Source: an uncultured bacterium (lineage in GTDB: Bacteria > Bacillota > Clostridia > Oscillospirales > Oscillospiraceae). From it: DNA of 55,279 bases. Position numbers and translations under genes: made by a program. Each line of letters opens with the position of its first letter. Within the stretch, counting starts at the first letter, position 1. The notes below the pieces were generated by a model. That model searched no databases and had not been told where the DNA came from. It worked only from the letters and a program-made list of their open reading frames with translations. Where the stretch lies: contig CANRXB010000015.1 in NCBI GenBank assembly GCA_947643715.1, positions 1-55,279 of the forward strand. The letters are read 5' to 3'. Shown here piece by piece: positions 6,693-15,139 of the stretch.

Positions 6693-8669
6693 ATGGAAGG
6701 TTCCACTCCGAAAAAAGCGGCCCCTGTCGGGCTGATCGCCGGGCTCACCGCAGCCGCCCTGGCCGTCACCCTCACAGGCGGCTATTTCGGCCTTTGCGCC
6801 TGGGTACAGGGCAACGGCCAGCTCCTGCCTGGCGCAGTGGCTACAGACGACAGGGGCCAGGCCATGGTCGAGCTGGGCAAGCTCACCCGGGAGGACGCCT
6901 TGGCCGTGGTCACCCGGGAAATGGACCAGCGGCTGAACGAACGCAAGCTCACCCTCCTCTATGGTGAGGACCAACGAGTGGAGCTCACCGGCGACCTGAT
7001 GGCCTGTTCCCCCGAGGCAGCGGTGGAGGTGGGCTTCGACGCCAAAGAGAACACCCCCTTCTGGAAGCTGGGCGCGCTCTGGCTGGAGCTGGCCGAGGAA
7101 CCCGCCGACCTCCCGCTGTCCGCCGCCGCTTTCACCCCGGAGGGCGAGGCACAGGCGAAAGCGATCATCCAGTCCATCGCAGACGAGCTGTACGTGGCGC
7201 CTGTGGACTTCACCTACGAAGTGGGCGACGAGACCGTCCAGGTCACCCCAGGGATCGACGGGCAGCAGGTGGACACCGCCGCCCTGCTCGCAGCCGTGGA
7301 GGAGGCGCTGGTCCAAGGGGCCGACGAGCTGAGGGTGGAGCCCGATGTCCTGCCCAGCGCGGAGCTCAGCGGAGAGGTGATCAAGCGCCTGGTACACGTA
7401 GAGCCCAAGGCCGCAGGCGTGGACGAGAACGGCAAGCTCACCCCGGCCGTCATCGGGCTGTCCGTCGATGCCGCCGAGGCCCAGGCCATCCTGGACGAAG
7501 CCACCCCCGGGCAGCCCTGCACCATCCCCCTGGAATTCACCCCGCCGGGGACCGACGGGGACGAGTCGCTCTATTACAAAGATCTGCTGGCCTCTGTGGA
7601 CACTTGGCTGGACGGCGTGGCCACCCGGTCCTTCAACGTGGCCCGGGCCGCTTCCTTCTGTAACGGCAAGGTCCTCCAGCCCGGAGAGGTGTTCTCCTAT
7701 CTGGGCACCATCGGCGACCCCAGCGCCCGCAACGGCTACCAGACCAGCACCGGCTACCAGAACGGCGAGACCGTGCCCATGGACGGCGGCGGCGTGTGTC
7801 AGGTGTCGTCCTCCCTCTACTACTGCGCGGTGTACTCCAACCTAGAGATCGTCCGCCGGGCCTGTCACGCGTTCTCCACCGGCTATATCCCCAACGGGCT
7901 GGACGCCACGGTGTACTACCCCAGCCTGGACTTCAAGTTCCGCAACAGCACCGGCTTCCCCATCAAGATCGTGTCCTATGTATCGGACGGCCAGCTCCAT
8001 GTCCAGTTCTACGGCAGCAACCCGGAGGGGATCACCGTGAAAACGGACCGCTACCTCCTGTCCTCCACGCCTTGGACCACCGTGTACGAACCGGACGAGA
8101 CCATCCCCCAGGGCACCACCAAGGTGGACGTCACCCCGTACACCGGCTATGTGGTGGATGTGTACCGCTGCGTGTACGACGCGGACGGCAACCTCATCTC
8201 CCGCACATACGAGAACCACAGCACCTATGCCAAGCGGGACAAGAAGATCCTCTACAACCCCGCTGACGAGGGCCCCTGGGGCCCGGCAGTCACCCCCGGC
8301 GTGGATCCGATCCCCACTGAGGACCCCTCGGTCCTGCCCAGCCAGGACCCCGTCCCCACCGACGATCCCTGGGCTCTGCCCAGCCAGGACCCCGTCCCCA
8401 CCGACGATCCCTGGGCCCTGCCCAGCCAGGACCCCGTCCCCACCGACGATCCCTGGGCCTTGCCCAGCCAGGATCCTGTCCCCACCGACGATCCTTGGGC
8501 CCTGCCCAGTCAGGACCCCGTCCCCACGGAGGATCCTTGGGCCGTGCCCAGTCAGGATCCCTCCCAGGAAAGCGGCGCCCCCTCTGCGGAACCCTCGGCC
8601 AGCCAATATATCGAGCTGCCGTTGCCCGAGGGCGGCTATGGTCCCAACGCTCCCGGCGGTTGGGAGTGA
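6693..8669 (+). CDS. VanW-family membrane-anchored protein with Pro/Asp-rich repeat tail
   Basis: The 658-residue protein has an N-terminal membrane anchor (about residues 12-36), a region of about 280 residues resembling the peptidoglycan-binding domain found in YoaR-like proteins, and a VanW domain (about residues 305-440). Recognisable VanW motifs are SFNVARAASFCNGKVLQPGE, FSYLGTIGDPSARNGY, DGGGVCQVSSSLYYCA and ATVYYPSLDFKFRN. It ends in six tandem 14-residue repeats (DPVPTDDPWALPSQ type) and a short acidic end. VanW function is unknown; cell-wall association is inferred from the anchor and domains. The start at 6693 is chosen because GGGAGG lies about 12 nt upstream and the membrane segment follows at once. 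Upstream in-frame codons lie in leader DNA and are rejected. The DUF2461 gene starts 10 bp downstream. Confidence 0.88.
   Translation: MEGSTPKKAAPVGLIAGLTAAALAVTLTGGYFGLCAWVQGNGQLLPGAVATDDRGQAMVELGKLTREDALAVVTREMDQRLNERKLTLLYGEDQRVELTGDLMACSPEAAVEVGFDAKENTPFWKLGALWLELAEEPADLPLSAAAFTPEGEAQAKAIIQSIADELYVAPVDFTYEVGDETVQVTPGIDGQQVDTAALLAAVEEALVQGADELRVEPDVLPSAELSGEVIKRLVHVEPKAAGVDENGKLTPAVIGLSVDAAEAQAILDEATPGQPCTIPLEFTPPGTDGDESLYYKDLLASVDTWLDGVATRSFNVARAASFCNGKVLQPGEVFSYLGTIGDPSARNGYQTSTGYQNGETVPMDGGGVCQVSSSLYYCAVYSNLEIVRRACHAFSTGYIPNGLDATVYYPSLDFKFRNSTGFPIKIVSYVSDGQLHVQFYGSNPEGITVKTDRYLLSSTPWTTVYEPDETIPQGTTKVDVTPYTGYVVDVYRCVYDADGNLISRTYENHSTYAKRDKKILYNPADEGPWGPAVTPGVDPIPTEDPSVLPSQDPVPTDDPWALPSQDPVPTDDPWALPSQDPVPTDDPWALPSQDPVPTDDPWALPSQDPVPTEDPWAVPSQDPSQESGAPSAEPSASQYIELPLPEGGYGPNAPGGWE
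8304..8555 (+). repeat. Six tandem 42 bp coding repeats in the vanW gene
   Basis: Six in-frame 42 bp units encode DPIPTEDPSVLPSQ, four copies of DPVPTDDPWALPSQ, then DPVPTEDPWAVPSQ. Copies two to five are identical in protein but differ by synonymous changes. Such a proline-rich acidic stalk usually spans or projects from the cell wall. Copy number could vary between strains by slippage. Confidence 0.95.
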
Positions 8670-8679
8670 GGTGGGGACC

Positions 8680-9363
8680 ATGTTCCAAGGTTTTTCTCAA
8701 GAAACGGTGGACTTCATGTGGGGCATCCGCTTCAACAATGAGCGAAGCTGGTTCGAGGCCCACAAGTCGGATTATCAGACCTATTTCCTCGCCCCCATGA
8801 AGGAGCTGGGCGGACAAGTCCAGGGCGCTCTGCTGGACCGCTTTCCCAAGAGCGGCCTGAACCTCAAGATCTCCCGCATCTATCGGGACGCCCGGCGGCT
8901 GTTCGGCCGGGGACCGTACAAAGATCATCTGTGGCTGTCCCTGTTCCGCTGGGGCAATGAGTCCGGCGGCGACCACCCTGTGCTCTGGTTCGAGTTGGCT
9001 CCCGACAAGTGGAGCTACGGCATGGGTTTCTGGTCCGCTCGGGCATCGCTGATGGAAAAGCACAGGGCCCGCATCGACCAGGACCCCAAGCCTCTGCTCA
9101 AGCTGCACGACAAGCTGGCCAAGCAGACCGAGTTCGTCTTGGAGGGCCCGGGGTACAGCCGTCAGAAGTCCTGCGGAGAGCCTAAGCTGACGGAATGGTA
9201 CAACAAAAAGTCCTTGTCCGTGGGCCATGAGGAGGAGCTGTCCGAAGCCATCTACAGCCCGGAGTTTGCAGAGCGTCTGGTGGAGGGGTTCACCTTCCTG
9301 ATGCCATATCTCGATTATTTCGCCACGCTCTGGGCGGACCCGGATCCCAGAAGATCCACTTAG
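8680..9363 (+). CDS. DUF2461 family protein
   Basis: The 227-residue product begins MFQGFSQETVDFMWGIRFNN and contains ERSWFEAHKSDY and the pattern RIYRDARRLFGRGPYKDHLW. This is the hallmark arrangement of DUF2461 proteins (TIGR02453-type), which are soluble and of unknown activity. The ATG at 8680 has GAGGTGGGG just upstream, 10 bp after the vanW stop, so the two are probably one transcript. An open frame continues upstream across the vanW repeats, but that is the repeat DNA read in another frame. The gene ends before a very stable bidirectional terminator. Confidence 0.88.
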   Translation: MFQGFSQETVDFMWGIRFNNERSWFEAHKSDYQTYFLAPMKELGGQVQGALLDRFPKSGLNLKISRIYRDARRLFGRGPYKDHLWLSLFRWGNESGGDHPVLWFELAPDKWSYGMGFWSARASLMEKHRARIDQDPKPLLKLHDKLAKQTEFVLEGPGYSRQKSCGEPKLTEWYNKKSLSVGHEEELSEAIYSPEFAERLVEGFTFLMPYLDYFATLWADPDPRRST

Positions 9364-9409
9364 ACCGGAGCCGGAGCGCCGATAGCGGGCAACTCCACCG
9401 TAAAAGATC

Positions 9410-9450
9410 AAGGGCAAGGCAGGCCATGTGATGGCCTGCCTTGCCCTTTT
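9410..9450. terminator. Bidirectional intrinsic terminator
   Basis: Perfect 18 bp stem (9410-9427 with 9431-9448) with loop GTG, followed by TTCC on the plus strand. It lies between the convergent DUF2461 gene and the minus-strand membrane protein gene and can serve both. Confidence 0.85.
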
Positions 9451-9520
9451 CCTATCGTGCGATCCACCATCCCCCCTTCTCATGGATCGTCTCCTTTCTG
9501 CTCGTGTATCCGCTCCGCGC

Positions 9521-10990
9521 TCAATATTTGACTGGGTCATACTTCCCTTCCGGGGCCAACTGGCCCTCGAAAGCCCATTGATACGTCCGCCAGTCTGGCC
9601 CATGGGAGCCGGCAGCGAGCACATCGGACGGTAAGGTATAGGGATACTGCCATGCGCTGCGGCGGTGGGCGATGGTCACATGATAGTTGTATATCGAAAC
9701 CGTTTCCGGAAGGGATGGCATCGCCTCCCAGAAGAGGTAGCCCTCTACGGGACCGCTGATGTCCTCCGGTAATGAGAAGTCGGCGAAGTAGCAGGACGTC
9801 CCTGCGTCGTCTGTATCGGATCGGAAGTCCAGCGGCATGATATATGAGATCCCGGCGCTGTCCTGCCATTTCAGCACTGCGTCCGGGCAGGTGGTACGGA
9901 CGGTGACGCCCTGCAGATCCGGCACGACTTGGATCCCCTCCATGAAACCGCCCGACGACTCGCCCGAGTCCCAGCGCAGATAGGCCAGGCAGACCACATG
10001 GAACCCATATCGTTCGTCCCGCACCGGGACCTCTATGGTGACGACACTGGGCATCCCGTCCAGATGGGCGCCTCCCCCATCGTGATATCCCTCTTTTTTC
10101 AGGCCATAGGCCCCTTGGAATCTGGACAGCTCACGGTCGCCCAGATCGTCCAGGATGTCCTCCGGGAACCCCAGCTCCAGCAATTCGGCGCGGAGGGGTG
10201 CATCGCCGCCTGGAGCATATGCCGGCGTCTGGCTCTTGACGGGCAGACGGGAAAACAGCAGCGGCAGGACACCGATCCCCAGGAGATGGAGGCCCAGCCA
10301 AAGCCCCAGCGCGAGCCCGCTGGAGACAGGCATCGGAGCGGGCCTCAGGGCATAGCCCACCCGATCCAAGCTTTTGCTGAGCTTGTACAGGCCCACTACC
10401 AGACAGATCCACACGAGCATGACCGGCCCGACCAGCAGCCAGCCCTCCAGTCCAATGAGGGCCAGCAGGATCAGCAGGGCTTCCAGGATCGCCAGCCCTC
10501 CGGCCGCAGCCGTGCGCGGCTCCTGCCCGGCCCGGATGGATACGCCTTTCAGACCTTGCCACAGCCCGCCCACGGCCAAGACCAGCACCGTCTGGACCAG
10601 GACCGTCCGCAACACATGGTAGAGCGGCACCGAGCCTGTGGCCGTGACCCATTCCCGACCGATCAGCTCCGCAAGGCAGCCGTCCATCGGCGTGGCCTGG
10701 AGCAGCACACCGGCCAGACGCAGCACAGCGTACACAGTGGCACAGGCATAGGCGAACCGGAACGCGCCGTTTTCACGCCGCAGGGGACGCAGGCCCAGCC
10801 ACAGCAGCACTGTGCCCACCGCCGGCAAGATGATGTCCAGACCGAGAAGATCCAGGGTGATCGTGATGAGCGCCAGCCCCCAACAGATCAGCCCTATGGG
10901 CTTCCTCCACGGACAGGGCGGTCTCAGTCCAGCCAGCTCCGGCGGGAGTCGATCGGAGCCCGCATAGAGCAGGCGGTCAAATCCATCCAT
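9521..10990 (-). CDS. Polytopic membrane protein of unknown function, paired with an ECF sigma factor
   Basis: I do not recognise a family. The 489-residue protein has about seven hydrophobic segments in its first 250 residues (for example near 30-50, 55-75, 80-105, 145-165, 175-215 and 240-260). A large hydrophilic domain of about 225 residues follows, probably outside the cell, with several beta-strand-like stretches and WDSGESSGG. The ATG at 10990 is preferred because GGGAGG sits 8 nt upstream; it overlaps the end of the sigma factor gene by 14 bp. Translational coupling with a sigma gene suggests a regulatory partner such as an anti-sigma factor or sensor. The layout is unlike the usual one-helix anti-sigma factors, so that role is only an inference. 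Confidence 0.8.
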   Translation of the reverse strand: MDGFDRLLYAGSDRLPPELAGLRPPCPWRKPIGLICWGLALITITLDLLGLDIILPAVGTVLLWLGLRPLRRENGAFRFAYACATVYAVLRLAGVLLQATPMDGCLAELIGREWVTATGSVPLYHVLRTVLVQTVLVLAVGGLWQGLKGVSIRAGQEPRTAAAGGLAILEALLILLALIGLEGWLLVGPVMLVWICLVVGLYKLSKSLDRVGYALRPAPMPVSSGLALGLWLGLHLLGIGVLPLLFSRLPVKSQTPAYAPGGDAPLRAELLELGFPEDILDDLGDRELSRFQGAYGLKKEGYHDGGGAHLDGMPSVVTIEVPVRDERYGFHVVCLAYLRWDSGESSGGFMEGIQVVPDLQGVTVRTTCPDAVLKWQDSAGISYIMPLDFRSDTDDAGTSCYFADFSLPEDISGPVEGYLFWEAMPSLPETVSIYNYHVTIAHRRSAWQYPYTLPSDVLAAGSHGPDWRTYQWAFEGQLAPEGKYDPVKY

Positions 10991-11525
10991 TCGAAACACC
11001 TCCCAGTTCCGACCGCAAACGTTTGCGGATGCGGTATAGCTTGCCCTCCACGGCCCGGACGGTCAGGCCCGATTCCGCGGCGATCTGGCCGGTGGACTGA
11101 TAGTAGTAATATTTGCGCAGGAACAGCTCCCGATCCCTGCGGCCCAGCCGTTCCACCGCGGCCCACATGGCCCGCGCCGTCTCCGCCTTGAGCAAGGACT
11201 GCTCCGGACCATCTCCGGTATCCGGCATGGCCTCGTCCAGACCGCCGCCCTCCCGGCGGCGCTCGTTGGCCCGGCGGCGGTTGAGCGCCGCGTTTCGGGT
11301 CAGGTGGGTGAGCCAGGTGGTCAGGGTGGCCCGCCCCGGGTCGAACGTTCCGATGGAGTCCCACACCCGGAGCAGCACATCGGACAGGCATTCCTCCCGG
11401 TCCCGTTCATCGTCAAGGATAGGGGCGATGACGTACCGGATCAGCGGGCCATACGCCGTCTGGAACCGCTCCATGGCTCCATCCTGCCGGGTCCGCAGGG
11501 CCTGAATCAGTCGCGCGTCCTCCAC
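10977..11525 (-). CDS. ECF-type RNA polymerase sigma factor
   Basis: The 182-residue protein has a sigma region 2 (LRTRQDGAMERFQTAYGPLI to LLRVWDSIGTFDPGRATLTT) and a region 4 helix-turn-helix (YYYYQSTGQIAAESGLTVRA, then VEGKLYRIRKRLRSEL). It would direct RNA polymerase to a small regulon. The start is GTG 11525, because AAGGAGGGAGG lies directly upstream and the sigma-2 domain follows. An open frame extends far upstream but has no sigma character. It overlaps the downstream membrane protein gene by 14 bp. An A+T-rich stretch upstream (TATAGT near 11561) may hold its promoter, but no good -35 box is seen. Confidence 0.88.
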   Translation of the reverse strand: MEDARLIQALRTRQDGAMERFQTAYGPLIRYVIAPILDDERDREECLSDVLLRVWDSIGTFDPGRATLTTWLTHLTRNAALNRRRANERRREGGGLDEAMPDTGDGPEQSLLKAETARAMWAAVERLGRRDRELFLRKYYYYQSTGQIAAESGLTVRAVEGKLYRIRKRLRSELGGVSNGWI

Positions 11526-11746
11526 GATGCCTCCCTCCTTCTTCTTCCTATATCCTACTATACACCGGGAACGGCAAGATCCCACAAAATTTTTTCGAAT
11601 CGTGTTGCGGCATCCAAACGAGGATGCCTGTCCAAGCTCTGGGGTGGGGGGCGGCGTCCGCCGATCCGGCAACACGTAGCTGTGTACTTCCAACGCACGG
11701 TGTCCCGACCGGGCATCGTCCCCAAAAGACCACCTATCCCCATACG

Positions 11747-11776
11747 CTGGACGGCCGCACCGCGCTGGTATATACT
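11747..11776 (+). promoter_or_regulatory. Possible promoter of the radical-SAM pair
   Basis: A good -10 TATACT (11771-11776) lies 35 bp before the ATG at 11812. The best -35 is a poor CTGGAC (11747-11752, 18 bp spacer). The weak -35 leaves room for an activator or an ECF sigma factor. Confidence 0.4.
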
Positions 11777-11811
11777 GAACGATATATCTGATAAAGGGAG
11801 GGAACAGAGCC

Positions 11812-12714
11812 ATGAAGCTGTCATCCTTTGCATACTTCGCCGGCTTCGGTATCAAGACCATCCTTTCCGGCGAGAAAAAGCCCATCCTCGGCACGGTCAT
11901 CCTAACAGACAAATGCAACCTCTCGTGCAAACACTGCTCGGTCAACAACATCACCGCCGCGATCCACCCCTACCAACAGATCCGGGGCGAGATGAGGATG
12001 CTCTACGACATGGGAGTGCGCATCCTGTTTTTCTGCGGCGGCGAGACCTTCTTATGGCGGGACGGAAGCAAAAGCCTGCGGAATCTGGTGATCGAGGCGA
12101 AGCGGATGGGCTTTCTGATCGTCAACGTAGTGACCAACGGCACCTATCCCCTGGATCTGCCGGAGGCCGATCTGATCCTGCTGAGCCTGGACGGGGACCG
12201 GGAACGGCACAACGCCATCCGGGGCGACACCTATGATATCATCATGGAGAACATCCGGCACGCGTCCTCCGACAACATCTGTCTCTATATGGCCATCAAC
12301 CAGATCAACAAGGGCGCCATCCGAGCGGTGTGCCTCACTGCCCGGGATACGAAGAACGTCCGCGCCGTGTCCTTCAACTTCCATACGCCTTATCCCGACA
12401 CCCGGGAACTGGCGCTGTCCAGGCAGGACAAGGCGGCCTGCTGCCGGACGATCGAACAGATGATGAAGGATGGGGCCCCGGTCTTGAATCTGAAAAGCGC
12501 CTTCCCTTACCTGATCGACAACAGCTTCCCTACCCCGTGCCACCAATGCGTGGTAGTGGAAAACGGCAAAGTGAGCACCTGCGGCCGCTGCATCGAGGTG
12601 GAGGGGCTATGCAGCCAGTGCGGTTACTTCTTTGTGGCAGAGTATACGCTTTTGTTCCGTGGGAACGTCAGGATCATCCTGGACATGCTGCGGACCTACC
12701 TGAGATATATATAG
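11812..12714 (+). CDS. Radical SAM protein, first of a tandem pair
   Basis: The 300-residue protein carries the radical-SAM cluster motif CNLSCKHC (C35, C39, C42). The SAM-binding GGE appears in FFCGGETFLW near residue 74, and VVTNGTYPL and LSLDGDRERHNAIRG also fit the family. The C-terminal part has a second cysteine group, PCHQC...TCGRC...LCSQCGY (about residues 243-272), which could hold an auxiliary iron-sulfur cluster, though it is not a clear SPASM domain. It ends with a hydrophobic amphipathic stretch. The substrate is unknown. It starts at an ATG with AAAGGGAGGG upstream and ends 7 bp before a second radical-SAM gene. Similar pairs occur in other clostridia, from memory, so this is a conserved but uncharacterised couple. 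Confidence 0.88.
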   Translation: MKLSSFAYFAGFGIKTILSGEKKPILGTVILTDKCNLSCKHCSVNNITAAIHPYQQIRGEMRMLYDMGVRILFFCGGETFLWRDGSKSLRNLVIEAKRMGFLIVNVVTNGTYPLDLPEADLILLSLDGDRERHNAIRGDTYDIIMENIRHASSDNICLYMAINQINKGAIRAVCLTARDTKNVRAVSFNFHTPYPDTRELALSRQDKAACCRTIEQMMKDGAPVLNLKSAFPYLIDNSFPTPCHQCVVVENGKVSTCGRCIEVEGLCSQCGYFFVAEYTLLFRGNVRIILDMLRTYLRYI

Positions 12715-12721
12715 GTGAGAT

Positions 12722-13975
12722 ATGAGTGTGATGACCAGCTTGACGAGGATGTGGCTGACCCGTTCGCCCAAGCCTTTCGTCTTTACGGACGGATATGACC
12801 AGCAGATCCCCTATGGATCCTGCCCGGACCTGGGATTGTACGTCCACATCCCCTTTTGTGAACGCATCTGCGGCTTCTGCCCCTATTGCAAGACGGTATA
12901 CTCCAAAGACGCCTGCGACCGCTATATCGATACGCTCATCCAGGAGATCCATCTCGTCGGGAATCAGGTCAACGAGAAGAAGGACGTCACCAGCCTGTAT
13001 TTTGGAGGCGGGACGCCCGCCCTCGCCGCGGACCGCATCGCGGAGATCGTACAGGCGGCGGAGGAACACTTCAACATCACCGACGGCATCGGCGTGGAGC
13101 TCCATCCAGACAATGTGACGCCTCCCCTCCTGCAAACGCTGAAGGACGCGGGCGTGACCCGGATCAGCATCGGCATACAGTCCTTCCAGGAAAAATTCCA
13201 GGCGGTGCTCGGGCGCGCCCCGGTGGACCGCGCCGCCCTGGCTGCGGCCCTGGATGCCGTACCTTTCGAGACGGTCTCCATGGACTTCATCTTCGCCCTG
13301 CCCGGGCAGACCTTCGACGACCTGAGATCGGACATCGACGCCGCATTTTCCTGCGGGGCCGATCACATCGCCGTCTATCCCTTCATCGACTTCACCTTCA
13401 CCTCCAGCCAAGTCCCCGCCATGCCCAAGGACGAAAAACGGAAGCTGCTCGACGCCATCACCCAGTATTGTCTGGACAAAGGGTACTTCCGTGACTCCAT
13501 CTGGACCTTCTCCAGCTCGGAGCACGCCAAGTACTCCTCCATGACCCGGAACGATTTCCTTGGCTTCGGCTGCTCCGCTACCACCCTCCTGCGCGATCAG
13601 TTCAAGATCAACACCTTCTCGCTGGAGGGATACCGCCGGCGGATCGAGCAAGGGCTGCTCCCCACTTCCCTCACCCTCCGCTTTTCCCTGCGCCAGCGCA
13701 TGGTGTATTACCTCTTTTGGACCGCGTACAGCACACAGGTCAGCGCCGACGGCTTCGAGCGCTTTTTCGGCGTGCCGCTGAAAAAAGCCTACGGGCTCGA
13801 GTTGGCCATCGCCAAGCTGCTGGGGCTCGTCACAGAAGCGGACGGCATCTACCACATGACCTTGAAAGGTGCGTTCTACTTCCACTATTATGAAAACTTC
13901 TACACCCTGGCCTACATCGACAAGATGTGGGGGATCATGCGCCAGGAGGCGTTCCCGAAGCGCATCACATTTTGA
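12722..13975 (+). CDS. HemN/HemW-like radical SAM protein, second of a tandem pair
   Basis: The 417-residue protein belongs to the coproporphyrinogen-oxidase-like radical-SAM group. It has YVHIPFCERICGFCPYCK (C46, C50, C53, plus an extra C56), the SAM-binding YFGGGTPAL near residue 97, and DFIFALPGQTFDDL near residue 193, a typical HemN/HemW segment. The fourth cysteine spacing (CxxxCxxCxxC) differs from true HemN (CxxxCxxCxC) and from HemW. No other haem biosynthesis genes are nearby, so coproporphyrinogen oxidation is doubtful. The start is an ATG 7 bp after the preceding radical-SAM gene, preceded by TAGGTGAG, so the two are coupled. Joint action on one unknown substrate is inferred from pairing. 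Confidence 0.87.
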   Translation: MSVMTSLTRMWLTRSPKPFVFTDGYDQQIPYGSCPDLGLYVHIPFCERICGFCPYCKTVYSKDACDRYIDTLIQEIHLVGNQVNEKKDVTSLYFGGGTPALAADRIAEIVQAAEEHFNITDGIGVELHPDNVTPPLLQTLKDAGVTRISIGIQSFQEKFQAVLGRAPVDRAALAAALDAVPFETVSMDFIFALPGQTFDDLRSDIDAAFSCGADHIAVYPFIDFTFTSSQVPAMPKDEKRKLLDAITQYCLDKGYFRDSIWTFSSSEHAKYSSMTRNDFLGFGCSATTLLRDQFKINTFSLEGYRRRIEQGLLPTSLTLRFSLRQRMVYYLFWTAYSTQVSADGFERFFGVPLKKAYGLELAIAKLLGLVTEADGIYHMTLKGAFYFHYYENFYTLAYIDKMWGIMRQEAFPKRITF

Positions 13976-14173
13976 ACGCTCCAGCCCCACCAGGAGGTCC
14001 CGGCCGCCACGGATCCACTGTCCCCAAGCCCCCTAGTTGCGACATTATCAGGTATCGGAGTCGTTTCGGGCATGGATCTGGAGATCGGACGCAAGACTTA
14101 GACCTCAGCCCAGTGAGAACGACCCTGGAGGAGCGTATGCCGTCTGCGCCGGCCCCAGGCAGGAGGTGATCGG

Positions 14174-14659
14174 GTGATCTCAAGCGAGCCGTGGAAATCA
14201 GAGATAGGAAACCTATATAAAGAGATGTACCCGGCACTCTACGCCTACGCCCTGCGGATCCTGGGGGACCACGCCCTGGCGGAAGAGGCCATCCAGGACG
14301 CGTTCTGCATCGCCTGCACCAAGCGGGAGCAGCTCCTGTCCGATCCAAAGCCCCAGGCCTGGATCATGCTGACGCTGAAGCATGTGATGCAGAACATGCT
14401 CCGGGCCCAGAGGAAGCTCCAGCGGATGCTGTTCTCCAGCGAAGGCAAGGACCTCCCCATCGAAGGGCCGGAGCTGCTGAGCGTGGACCTGCTGTTCCGC
14501 GACGTGTCGGACAGCGAGGAGTTCCGTCTCCTCAAACGCCTCGCCCTGGAGCGATGCACCATATCGGATCTGGCCCAGGAGCTGGGCATATCCGTAGAAG
14601 CCTGCAAAAAGCGGGTGCAGCGTGCCAGGAAAAGGCTGCAAAAGAGGCTGAAGATTTGA
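14174..14659 (+). CDS. ECF-type RNA polymerase sigma factor
   Basis: The 161-residue protein has sigma region 2 (NLYKEMYPALYAYALRILGD, then AEEAIQDAFCIA) and a region 4 helix-turn-helix (LERCTISDLAQELGISVEAC, then KKRVQRARKRLQKRL). It starts at GTG 14174 with an unusually perfect AGGAGGTGAT Shine-Dalgarno. A membrane protein that looks like a truncated anti-sigma factor starts 27 bp downstream. The protein itself looks full length. If its partner is damaged, its activity may be constitutive or the module may be decaying. Confidence 0.87.
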   Translation: MISSEPWKSEIGNLYKEMYPALYAYALRILGDHALAEEAIQDAFCIACTKREQLLSDPKPQAWIMLTLKHVMQNMLRAQRKLQRMLFSSEGKDLPIEGPELLSVDLLFRDVSDSEEFRLLKRLALERCTISDLAQELGISVEACKKRVQRARKRLQKRLKI

Positions 14660-14686
14660 GGACTCCCAAAGAAAGGGGGAAGCTGT

Positions 14687-15139
14687 GTGCGAATATCGGA
14701 ACATTTGGACCATCCGGAGCCTGCCGGCCTGGAGCGGATGAGCACAGCGGGCTTGGAGGAACTGCTCCTCCTGGACTTCCAGGATGCGGAGAGCGGAGAG
14801 GCCCGTATGGACGAACTCTACCATGCCGCCCGTGTGCTGGCAGAGCGGGGGACGGATCTCAGCGCCGCAGCAGAACGGGCCTGGGAACGCTTCCAGGAGG
14901 AGCACCTCCCTTTTGCTGAGGATCGCAGCGTCTTTTATGAGGACGGTGTGGCACCGTCCTCAAGCGCCGTTCCGGAACGGCGTCGAGTGTCCCTGCGCCG
15001 GTGGGGCGTGTGGGGGACGCTGGCCACTGCGGCACTGTCCATCCTGCTGCTGTCCGCCTCGGTGGCAGCAGCCAACCACTACGATCTCTGGAAACTGTTG
15101 GCCCGGTGGAGTGCGCCATCCGTGGGGGCATCATCCTGA
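14687..15139 (+). CDS. Probable anti-sigma-like membrane protein, apparently lacking its outer domain
   Basis: The 150-residue product has a helical cytoplasmic region with ERFQEEHLPF, which recalls the AWERFQ.. segment of clostridial sigma-linked membrane proteins, one membrane helix (about residues 108-129), and then stops after LWKLLARWSAPSVGASS. Relatives I remember continue for 100-250 residues outside the cell, often as a DUF4367 domain. Here the frame ends at once. In another frame just downstream, residues GGIILKGSTQIIDSIYE resemble the usual C-terminal end of that domain, suggesting an internal deletion. The GTG at 14687 has AAGGGGG upstream. The gene follows the sigma gene by 27 bp. 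Confidence 0.65.
   Translation: MRISEHLDHPEPAGLERMSTAGLEELLLLDFQDAESGEARMDELYHAARVLAERGTDLSAAAERAWERFQEEHLPFAEDRSVFYEDGVAPSSSAVPERRRVSLRRWGVWGTLATAALSILLLSASVAAANHYDLWKLLARWSAPSVGASS

Noticed and set aside
8149-8679. Possible long N-terminal extension of the DUF2461 protein
   Set aside because: It is the vanW end and repeat array read in another frame.
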